The position numbers were made by a program, and so were the translations under genes. Below, one piece after another: positions 1 through 5,820 of a stretch of DNA of 6,615 nt; positions within the stretch are counted from its first letter, which is position 1, and each line of letters begins with the position of its first letter. The DNA lies in the NCBI GenBank assembly GCA_964631265.1, contig CAZVWW010000123.1:1-6615 (forward strand). The letters run 5' to 3'. Origin of the DNA: CAZVWW01 sp964631265. GTDB lineage: Bacteria; Thermotogota; Thermotogae; MWEM01. Below the pieces are notes generated by a model, which made no database searches, was not told the origin of the DNA, and saw nothing but the letters and a program-made list of their open reading frames with translations.

Positions 1-90
1 AGGTGCAACCGATGATATCAGCATCATCAGGAAAGGAAAGAGATAGACAAAGAGCAGGACGATTGCCAGTATTGTGAGACCTTTGTTCAT
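1..90 (-). CDS. Carbohydrate ABC transporter permease, MalG-type (CUT1), N-terminal fragment cut by the window edge
   Basis: Only the first 30 codons are visible, beginning MNKGLTILAIVLLFVYLFPF and continuing with LMMLISSVAP. This is a short charged start followed by one long hydrophobic stretch (about residues 5-25). A first membrane helix ending in a Pro-Phe and then a periplasmic Ser/Pro-containing loop is typical of the second inner-membrane permease of CUT1 sugar importers (MalG/UgpE class). The identity rests mainly on position: it directly follows a MalF-type permease in the usual order of binding protein, permease, permease. The ATG at 90 lies 2 bp past the upstream stop. An in-frame TTG at 96 overlaps that stop (TTGA) and is better spaced from the AGGGGTGA ribosome-binding sequence at about 103-110, so the true start may be TTG, two residues longer. 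The EAA loop that would confirm the family is outside the window. Confidence 0.8.
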   Translation of the reverse strand, partial: MNKGLTILAIVLLFVYLFPFLMMLISSVAP

Positions 91-92
91 CT

Positions 93-974
93 TCAAAATT
101 GTTCACCCCTCTTTGACATAAGTTTGACCTGAGCGATTGCAACACCGAGCATAATCAGGAAGAAGATGGCGGCATTCGCCTGGGCATACCCCATTTTGAA
201 ATATTTGAAACCCGTTTCATAGATGTACTGTACGAGAGTCCTTGTCTTCCCCCCGGGGCCACCGCCGGTCATGATATAGACCTGACCGAAGATCTGGAGC
301 GAATAGATGACCTGCAGGACAAAGACCAGTATATGGGTGGAGCGTAATAGCGGAAAGGTGATGTGAATCAATTTCTGCCAGGAGTTGGCGCCGTCCAGAG
401 TGGCAGCTTCGTAGTATGAATACGGGATCTGCTGGATCGCCGAGAGATACAGGATAATGTTGAAGCCGAGTGTCCACCAGATGGTTGCAAAGACGACAGC
501 GGGCATGGCAAAGACCGGATCGTTGAGCCAGTTGATGCTCTCGATGCCGAAAACGGACAGGAACTTGTTGACAATGCCGAAGGTCTCGTTGAACATCAAC
601 TTCCACATCAGACTGATAACCGTGATAGACAGGATATAGGGGATATAGAAACCGGCTCTGAAAAAACCGACGAACTTAATCCTCGAATTGAGCAGGACGG
701 CGATCAGAAAACCGATGATCACAAGCGGTGGTACGGTCAGGATGGTGAAGTAAACGGTATGCCAGAGCGCCTCCCAGAACTTATCTGTGGTAAACAGTGT
801 GTAAAAGTTTTCCAGGCCTATGAATTCCGGTGTCCCGAATACATCCCATTTGAAGAATCCGAGATACATGGAACGGACAAAGGGGTATATCTTAAAGAGG
901 GCAAAAAAGAGACCGAACGGTAGAAAGAACAGATAGGCCAGGGTAGTATTCCTCTTTTTATTGGTTACGATCAT
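93..974 (-). CDS. Carbohydrate ABC transporter permease, MalF/UgpA-type (CUT1 family)
   Basis: This 293-residue inner-membrane protein forms half of the translocation channel of a binding-protein-dependent sugar importer. Six hydrophobic segments are visible, at roughly residues 12-32, 73-97, 108-128, 155-177, 212-235 and 264-286. The cytoplasmic EAA loop that docks on the ATPase is clear: YYEAATLDGANSWQ at 188-200, with Glu189-Ala-Ala, Gly195 and the following ITFPLL (Pro208). The MTGGGPGGKT signature at 235-244 is characteristic of MalF/UgpA-like CUT1 permeases. Length is normal for members lacking the large periplasmic insertion of enteric MalF. The ATG start is supported by AAGAAGGG six to seven bases upstream. 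The gene lies 76 bp downstream of the binding-protein gene and is probably translationally coupled to the next permease. Family assignment is firm; the sugar cannot be named from sequence alone. Confidence 0.95.
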   Translation of the reverse strand: MIVTNKKRNTTLAYLFFLPFGLFFALFKIYPFVRSMYLGFFKWDVFGTPEFIGLENFYTLFTTDKFWEALWHTVYFTILTVPPLVIIGFLIAVLLNSRIKFVGFFRAGFYIPYILSITVISLMWKLMFNETFGIVNKFLSVFGIESINWLNDPVFAMPAVVFATIWWTLGFNIILYLSAIQQIPYSYYEAATLDGANSWQKLIHITFPLLRSTHILVFVLQVIYSLQIFGQVYIMTGGGPGGKTRTLVQYIYETGFKYFKMGYAQANAAIFFLIMLGVAIAQVKLMSKRGEQF

Positions 975-1006
975 GGGAATCCCTTCTTTTCTCTGGTTTT
1001 TTTAAA

Positions 1007-1036
1007 CAATATAGCCCGTCGAAACGGGCTATATTG
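1007..1036 (-). terminator. Perfect 13-bp hairpin between binding-protein and permease genes (attenuating or mRNA-stabilising)
   Basis: The arms at 1007-1019 and 1024-1036 are exact reverse complements (CAATATAGCCCGT and ACGGGCTATATTG), separated by four bases. On the transcribed minus strand the loop reads TTCG. The hairpin starts 14 bases after the binding-protein stop codon. The bases that follow on the transcript are UUU and then a run of A, not a long U tract, so it is a poor intrinsic terminator. By analogy with the structured malE-malF spacer, I infer that it protects the 3' end of the binding-protein message and lets only some transcription continue into the permeases. On the plus strand there is no U tract at all. 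Confidence 0.7.
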
Positions 1037-1050
1037 ATGATGATACCTGT

Positions 1051-2280
1051 TTATTCCAGTATGGACTCAGCTTTATCGACAAGTTCCTCGGCAGCCTCTT
1101 CCTCTGTGAGGTCACCGATGATGAGTTTCTGGCAGAGCTCCCACATCTCTTCCCTGAACTCTGACCAGCCGATGACGGAAGGCGCCAAAACAGCGTAGGA
1201 AGCTGCTTCCATATAGTTCTCTCTCATCGGCAGTGACTGGAATTCCTCTGATTCGAGGACATCCTTCACGACCGGCAGATGGCCTGCCTTGGCCCATTCG
1301 TAAGAGTTTTCGATGATCCATTTTGCAAAGGTAACAGCCGCTTCGACTTTATCTTTATCCTGGTTCGGTGACTTGGGGAAGATGATGGAATGACTGTCAC
1401 CCCATGTGTACGGATCGGCTCCTTCAACGGCGGGAACCATTGAGACACCGAAATCGAGCCCCTCTGTATCGGGATAAACGGCCATGGCCCAGACACCGTT
1501 CAGATGGTAGGCTGCCCTGTCGTTGACGAAGAGGGCTTCTCCCCCGTCGTAATCGGTGACAGGTGTCATTTCGTCCTTGTAGGAGGCGTTGATGATGGAA
1601 TAAACCTCTTCAGCCAGTTCTTTGTCGATGATGACCTTTCCGGCTTTTTCATCGTAGAAAGAACCGCCCAGCTGATTGTAAAGCGCGATAAACCATCTCT
1701 CGCCGAGCATGCCGAATTTATCCAGGGATGCCCCGTAATCGTCTGTTGTAGTTTTGATCTCTTTCCCGAACTCAAGATATTCATCCCATGTCCCGGGGAC
1801 TTTCGGATTGCCATTTTCGTCAACCAGGCCTGCATTTTCAATCACTTTTTTGTTATAATAGAAGACAAGCGGATGTGTATCCAGAGGTAGTGCGACGAGT
1901 TCATCGTCGTAGTATGCGCGCTTGATGATATTGGGCAGATATTCATCAAGGAAGGCCTTTGGGACATAATCCTTTACGGGAGTTAAGACTCCTTTTGAAG
2001 CATAGTCCGGAAGAACAGACAGGTGCATGATGGCTACATCGGGCGGCTGACCTGATATGAGACCGGTCAGAAGCTTGTTGTAGTATTCAAGCCAGTCTAT
2101 CTTCTGGGCTTTTACCGTTATGTCGGGATGACTTTCGTTGAAATTGTCAACGAAATCCGTCATGATGTGTCCCTCACCCCCGCTAAACAGGGTCCAGAAT
2201 GTAATTTCCGTATTCTTCGCGGACAAGGTCCCGAAGAACACAACGCTTAAAACAATTAAAAGAACAACGAACTTTTTCAT
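1051..2280 (-). CDS. Extracellular solute-binding protein (family 1) of a carbohydrate ABC importer
   Basis: This 409-residue protein captures the substrate and delivers it to the two downstream permeases. Residues 1-21 are a signal peptide: MKK, a hydrophobic core, then a TLSA/K signal-peptidase-I site. There is no lipobox cysteine, which suggests a soluble periplasmic protein rather than a lipoprotein. The mature start, TEITFWTLFSGGEGH (24-38), is typical of the MalE/UgpB-like fold, followed by FNESHPDITV (47-56), the SGQPPDVAIM segment (76-85), LPLDTHPLVFYYNKKVIENAGL (131-152, hinge and ligand-cleft region) and FVNDRAAYHLNGVWAM (251-266). Aromatic residues, including many Trp, would suit sugar stacking. 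The ATG start has an excellent AAGGAGGA site seven bases upstream. The gene sits 41 bp after the LacI-type regulator and 76 bp before the first permease. The family is certain; the substrate is unknown, and a mono- or oligosaccharide is inferred from the operon partners. Confidence 0.95.
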   Translation of the reverse strand: MKKFVVLLIVLSVVFFGTLSAKNTEITFWTLFSGGEGHIMTDFVDNFNESHPDITVKAQKIDWLEYYNKLLTGLISGQPPDVAIMHLSVLPDYASKGVLTPVKDYVPKAFLDEYLPNIIKRAYYDDELVALPLDTHPLVFYYNKKVIENAGLVDENGNPKVPGTWDEYLEFGKEIKTTTDDYGASLDKFGMLGERWFIALYNQLGGSFYDEKAGKVIIDKELAEEVYSIINASYKDEMTPVTDYDGGEALFVNDRAAYHLNGVWAMAVYPDTEGLDFGVSMVPAVEGADPYTWGDSHSIIFPKSPNQDKDKVEAAVTFAKWIIENSYEWAKAGHLPVVKDVLESEEFQSLPMRENYMEAASYAVLAPSVIGWSEFREEMWELCQKLIIGDLTEEEAAEELVDKAESILE

Positions 2281-2303
2281 TTGATATTCCTCCTTCTATG
2301 ATT

Positions 2304-2321
2304 TTGGGGTTATTCCCCCAA
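2304..2321 (-). other. Small GC-closed hairpin between regulator and binding-protein genes
   Basis: On the minus strand TTGGGG (2321-2316) pairs with CCCCAA (2309-2304) around a six-base loop. It begins one base after the regulator stop codon and ends about a dozen bases before the ribosome-binding site of the binding-protein gene. There is no U tract, so it is unlikely to terminate. It could act as a processing or 5'-stability element that raises binding-protein expression over the regulator. That role is inferred. Confidence 0.4.
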
Positions 2322-3374
2322 TTAGGTGCTTTCTCTTTTCACGAGTTCCACATCGAGCCTCTCCATCTTCTGCTCTTTCCGTTTTTTGTTAATCCGGTTC
2401 ATCAGGATCCGGAAGGCCCCGATCCCCAGTTTGTGTTTCTGAATTCTTAAAGTGGTGAGCGACGGGGTGGACAGAGCGGAGAAGAAGATATCGTCAAATC
2501 CGATAACACTGACCTCTTCGGGGCATCTGATGTCATTTTGCTTTAATGCCTTCAGAACACCGAGCGCCATCATATCGTTGAAGCAGAAGACCGAGTCAAA
2601 GTGTTTGCCACTTTCCGCCATGGTATTGGTTGTGTTAAAGGCGTATTGAAGACTGATATCACTGTCCGAGATGAAGTAATCGTTCTCTTTTGCTGAATCG
2701 AGCAGGAATTTTCTCAAACTTTTGTTGATCGCAATACCGCTGTCTTTTAAACCGGCTTCGAAACCCTGCAACCTGTACTGTGACGTTGAATTGGTCTTGT
2801 TGATCATCAGGGCGGCCGGGTTTGTTTTCCCCGTTTCAATGAAATGCCGGGCTGCCAGATAGCCCCCCCTGTAATCATCGTTGTAGATCTGGTCGCATTT
2901 TTGAAGCTCCCGGATATGCCGCCCGATGATAAGCATCGGGAAACCCGAATCTTCCAGCTTCCTCAGATCGTCGTAATTCCTCTCAACGGGGGAGATGATA
3001 AGCCCGTCTACGCGTCTGGACAGAAGGATGTCGATGGCCTTTTTTTCAGTTGGATAATCCTCCTTTGAATTCATCAGAATCAGCTGATAATCCTCTTTTC
3101 TGGCGGCATCCTCAATTCCTTTAAAGACTTCAGAAAAGAAGGGGTTTGAGCTGTCTTCGAGGATGACCCCGACGATGTTGGTCTTATTCGTCCGCAGACT
3201 GCTGGCAAACGTGTTGCGTATAAATCCCATTTCATTGGCGGTCTGCTCGATCTTCTCTCTCATCGCCTCACTGATATCATCCTTGCCTCTCAACCCTCTG
3301 GAAACCGTATTCACAGAAACCCCGAGTTCCCGGGCGATATCGGACATGGTGACATACTTTTTCTTTCTGCTCAT
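2322..3374 (-). CDS. LacI-family transcriptional regulator, probable repressor of the sugar-transport operon
   Basis: This protein is 350 residues from the preferred start. Residues 8-30 hold the LacI helix-turn-helix (VTMSDIARELGVSVNTVSRG). A hinge helix follows (FASSLRTNKT, 56-65); Leu60 matches the leucine that enters the minor groove of CG-centred operators. The rest is a periplasmic-binding-protein-like effector domain (IVGVILEDSSNPFFSEVFKGIE; VDGLIISPVE; SVIGFDDIFFSALSTPSLTTLRI), which normally binds a sugar or sugar phosphate. An ATG 18 bp further upstream (3392) would add six residues but has no ribosome-binding site. The ATG at 3374 is preceded by AGGGGAG at six bases, so it was chosen. 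It leads the operon with the binding protein and permeases behind it, and a promoter with a palindromic operator lies just upstream, which suggests autoregulation. The effector is unknown. Confidence 0.93.
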   Translation of the reverse strand: MSRKKKYVTMSDIARELGVSVNTVSRGLRGKDDISEAMREKIEQTANEMGFIRNTFASSLRTNKTNIVGVILEDSSNPFFSEVFKGIEDAARKEDYQLILMNSKEDYPTEKKAIDILLSRRVDGLIISPVERNYDDLRKLEDSGFPMLIIGRHIRELQKCDQIYNDDYRGGYLAARHFIETGKTNPAALMINKTNSTSQYRLQGFEAGLKDSGIAINKSLRKFLLDSAKENDYFISDSDISLQYAFNTTNTMAESGKHFDSVFCFNDMMALGVLKALKQNDIRCPEEVSVIGFDDIFFSALSTPSLTTLRIQKHKLGIGAFRILMNRINKKRKEQKMERLDVELVKREST

Positions 3375-3403
3375 GGCCCTCTCCCCTGACATTATCGTTC
3401 ACT

Positions 3404-3413
3404 TTAACGTTAA
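3404..3413. promoter_or_regulatory. Probable LacI-family operator, TTAACGTTAA
   Basis: This perfect 10-bp palindrome has a central CG, the hallmark of operators bound by LacI/PurR/CcpA-type proteins with a hinge leucine. An extra matching C/G pair flanks it after one mismatch (3402 and 3415). It starts 13 bases downstream of the minus-strand -10 box, so it covers roughly +6 to +16 of the transcript, and it ends about 30 bases before the regulator's start codon. A repressor bound here would block transcription of its own operon. Which protein binds is inferred from proximity. Confidence 0.65.
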
Positions 3414-3426
3414 TGCTACTATTTTT

Positions 3427-3455
3427 ATTGTATAACAATCGGATTGATTATGCAA
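3427..3455 (-). promoter_or_regulatory. Sigma-70-type promoter of the regulator and transport operon
   Basis: On the minus strand, TTGCAT (3455-3450) is separated by exactly 17 bp from TACAAT (3432-3427), which matches the -10 consensus at five of six positions. The -35 box keeps only the TTG core. The surroundings are AT-rich and the likely start of transcription falls near 3420, just ahead of the palindromic operator. No other convincing promoter is visible before the binding-protein gene, so the whole operon may depend on this one. Confidence 0.6.
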
Positions 3456-3565
3456 ATCCATTCACAGCCGAATAATCCTTCTGACAGGTTTTTATCTCCG
3501 TTTATATGAGATACGCTCTTTTATTGATGTGTTTTTGATGGTTTCTTAACTTTTAACTCTATGAC

Positions 3566-3594
3566 TTGTTTTTTATCTGATTATAAGATATAAT
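3566..3594 (+). promoter_or_regulatory. Sigma-70-type promoter of the hybrid histidine kinase gene
   Basis: A consensus -10 box, TATAAT (3589-3594), lies 17 bp after TTGTTT (3566-3571), which keeps the TTG core of a -35 box. Transcription would start near 3601, giving a short leader of about 27 bases. The leader carries GGAAG (3613-3617) ten bases before the ATG, a modest ribosome-binding site. The -10 box forms part of the right arm of a long inverted repeat. Confidence 0.6.
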
Positions 3595-3601
3595 CAGATA
3601 A
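3573..3601. repeat. Perfect 13-bp inverted repeat overlapping the kinase promoter (candidate operator)
   Basis: Left arm TTATCTGATTATA (3573-3585) and right arm TATAATCAGATAA (3589-3601) are exact reverse complements around the three bases AGA. The right arm contains the whole -10 box and the left arm fills most of the promoter spacer, so a dimeric protein bound here would exclude RNA polymerase. It is not followed by a T tract on either strand, which argues against a terminator. The binding protein is unknown; its sequence does not resemble the CG-centred site near the LacI gene. Confidence 0.7.
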
Positions 3602-3627
3602 TACGCCTCATTGGAAGTGTTTAAGTC

Positions 3628-5808
3628 ATGTCAATTCAAAAGAAGAAAGAACCGGAGAATAACACGGGAAAAATCAACCGTCAGGCATATCACAAAGAGA
3701 TGGCCGAAACCGATACCGACCCGGGCGATATCGAACTGGCCGATGTCCTGGATGTGGAAACAGTCCAAAGGTTGATGGACAAACATTATAAGCTCACCCA
3801 TATCGGGATGGCGATTGTAGATCTCAAAGGAGACCCCCTTGTGATGACCGGATGGCAGGAGATCTGCTTAAAATTCCATCGCGTTCATCCCGAAACAGCC
3901 AAAAACTGCCAGGAAAGTGACAGATTCTTTTCAAGGAATGTGGAGCAGGGGAGGTTTAACCTGTACAAGTGCAAAAACAACATGTGGGATATTGCGACCC
4001 CGATCTTCATAGGGGAAAAGCAGCTCGGGAACCTCTTTTTCGGCCAGTTCTTTTTTGACGATGAAGCAGTTGATGAGGACTTCTTCAGAGAACAGGCGCG
4101 ACGATACGGGTTTGATGAAGAGCGGTATATTGCAGCCTTGAAAAAGGTTCCGCGCTTCAGCCGGAAAAAGGTTGAAGAGGCCATGGACTATTATATCGAG
4201 CTCTTGAAGATCATCACAAATCTATCTTTCGGCCGGATAAAACTTGCAGAGTTGACTGACAGGCTTAAAACCAGGGAGGCACAGTTCCGGGCGATCTTTG
4301 AGACCGCAGAGGATTCCATATTCATCAAGGACAGGGACCTGAGGTATATCCGGGTCAATCCCGCCATGGAAAGGCTCTTTGGTAAAAAGTCGGAAGCGAT
4401 CAGCCATCTGACAGATACCGATCTGTTCGGAGTGGGGGCCGGAGAGCATGTGATGGCATCTGATAGACGGGTGCTAAACGGGGAGACGGTTGAGGAGTTT
4501 CCCACAAAACCTGTTAACGGGGTTGAGAAAAGCTTCCACACCATCAAGGTGCCTTTGCGCGATGAGAACGGTAAGATCAAGGGATTATGCGGTATCGCAA
4601 GAGATATTACGGCAAGGAAACGGGCTGAGGATGAAATCCGGATAGCCAAGAACAGGGCCGAGGCCGCTAACAAAGCCAAGACTGAATTTCTCGCAACGAT
4701 GAGCCACGAGTTGAGAACCCCGCTCAACGGGGTAATCGGTTTCAGCGAGATCCTTCAGAAAACAGGCCTTGATGAGAATCAGCAGGAGTTTTTGGATATT
4801 GTGCTTCAATCAGCTCACAATCTGCTTGATTTAATCTCCGATATCCTGGATTTTTCAAAGATAGAGTCAAACAAACTGGAACTGATAACGGATAAAGCGG
4901 ACATCAGAGAGCTCGTTGAGAAGACTATGGAAGTGGTCAAATACCGCGCTCGGGAAAAAGACCTGGCGCTTGTCAGCGACGTTAAAAAGAATTTCCCGGG
5001 TATTGTCTCACTCGACGATCTAAGGTTCAAGCAGGTCCTGCTCAACCTCCTGACCAACGCCATTAAATTTACGGAAACGGGCAGTGTGAAATTGTCCGTC
5101 GAAAAGAGATGGATTGACGAAGAGAAGAAAAAGGTTAAACTGCATTTCTCGGTTAAGGATACGGGCATCGGGATCAAGCCCGAAGATCAGAAAAAGATAT
5201 TTGAGACATTCAGCCAGGTTGATATGTCCTTTACCAGAAAATTCGGCGGAACGGGACTGGGGCTTGCCATTTCAAAACAGCTCTTGAATAAGATGGGCAG
5301 CGAGATTGGCCTGAAAAGCTCCACCGGGAAAGGCAGTGATTTCTTCTTTGACCTTGTTCTGCCCTATTTTGACGAAGTGGGTCCACGGGAGACTCTGACT
5401 GAATCGGCTTTTTCGCCAAAAAGCGAGAGTGCCCCGGCCGGTTTGAGCGGGAAAAAGGTTTTAATCGTCGAGGATGACAGGATAAACATGAGATTTGCCA
5501 AAACGGCCCTGTCGAAGCTTTCAAAAGAGTTGATTCTGCTCGAAGCCGAAAACGGGGAAGAGGCTTTCGAACTGTTTCAAAGAGAATCACCCGATCTGAT
5601 CTTCATGGATATCGTGATGCCGGAGGTGGACGGCTATCAGGCGGCGGAGAAGATTAGAGAATACAACAAGGAAATCCCCATCATCGCCCTGACTGCAAAG
5701 GCCCTTGCTGAGGACCGTGAAGAATCACTTCAACACGGGATGGATGACTATCTGTCTAAACCTGTTTCGGTAGATGCGATCCGGGATATGATCGTCAAAT
5801 ATCTTTGA
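3628..5808 (+). CDS. Hybrid sensor histidine kinase, PocR-PAS-HisKA-HATPase-REC
   Basis: This 726-residue protein has no signal peptide or membrane helix, so it is probably cytoplasmic. Residues about 36-200 form a PocR ligand-binding domain: GWQEIC (75-80), NCQESD (93-98), YKCKNNMWDIATPIF (113-127) and the LGNLFFGQFFFDD run (133-145), with family-type cysteines Cys80, Cys94 and Cys115. A PAS domain follows (about 217-330, ending GIARDITARKRAED), then a short helical linker. HisKA has MSHELRTPLNG with phospho-acceptor His360. The ATPase shows the N box (Asn473, Asn477), DTGIGI (511-516), FSQVDMSFTRKFGGTGLGLA (528-547) and STGKGSDF. A Ser/Pro-rich linker leads to a receiver domain (about 609-726) with Glu615/Asp616/Asp617, phospho-acceptor Asp661, Thr689 and Lys711. 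All catalytic residues are present. It lacks a DNA-binding output, so it needs an HPt protein or response regulator not seen here. PocR domains are known to sense small molecules such as 1,2-propanediol; the ligand here is unknown. It is divergent from the sugar operon. Confidence 0.95.
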   Translation: MSIQKKKEPENNTGKINRQAYHKEMAETDTDPGDIELADVLDVETVQRLMDKHYKLTHIGMAIVDLKGDPLVMTGWQEICLKFHRVHPETAKNCQESDRFFSRNVEQGRFNLYKCKNNMWDIATPIFIGEKQLGNLFFGQFFFDDEAVDEDFFREQARRYGFDEERYIAALKKVPRFSRKKVEEAMDYYIELLKIITNLSFGRIKLAELTDRLKTREAQFRAIFETAEDSIFIKDRDLRYIRVNPAMERLFGKKSEAISHLTDTDLFGVGAGEHVMASDRRVLNGETVEEFPTKPVNGVEKSFHTIKVPLRDENGKIKGLCGIARDITARKRAEDEIRIAKNRAEAANKAKTEFLATMSHELRTPLNGVIGFSEILQKTGLDENQQEFLDIVLQSAHNLLDLISDILDFSKIESNKLELITDKADIRELVEKTMEVVKYRAREKDLALVSDVKKNFPGIVSLDDLRFKQVLLNLLTNAIKFTETGSVKLSVEKRWIDEEKKKVKLHFSVKDTGIGIKPEDQKKIFETFSQVDMSFTRKFGGTGLGLAISKQLLNKMGSEIGLKSSTGKGSDFFFDLVLPYFDEVGPRETLTESAFSPKSESAPAGLSGKKVLIVEDDRINMRFAKTALSKLSKELILLEAENGEEAFELFQRESPDLIFMDIVMPEVDGYQAAEKIREYNKEIPIIALTAKALAEDREESLQHGMDDYLSKPVSVDAIRDMIVKYL

Positions 5809-5820
5809 GCGTGTTAACCC

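Noticed and set aside
1504..1890. 128-codon plus-strand open frame antisense to the binding-protein gene
   Set aside because: The minus-strand frame has signal peptide, ribosome-binding site and family motifs throughout. The antisense product shows no domain and no upstream ribosome-binding site was evident.
3375..3392. Upstream ATG at 3392 as the start of the LacI-family regulator
   Set aside because: No ribosome-binding site precedes it, whereas the ATG at 3374 has AGGGGAG at good spacing and gives the usual short LacI N-terminus.
3573..3601. Reading the long inverted repeat as a transcription terminator
   Set aside because: Neither strand has a U tract after the stem, the stem is AT-rich, and both flanking genes read away from this region.
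4191..4727. 178-codon open frame on the minus strand inside the kinase gene
   Set aside because: It lies wholly antisense to the PAS/HisKA coding region, where the plus-strand frame has unmistakable conserved motifs. The antisense product is Ser/Leu-rich with no recognisable domain, as expected of a shadow frame.
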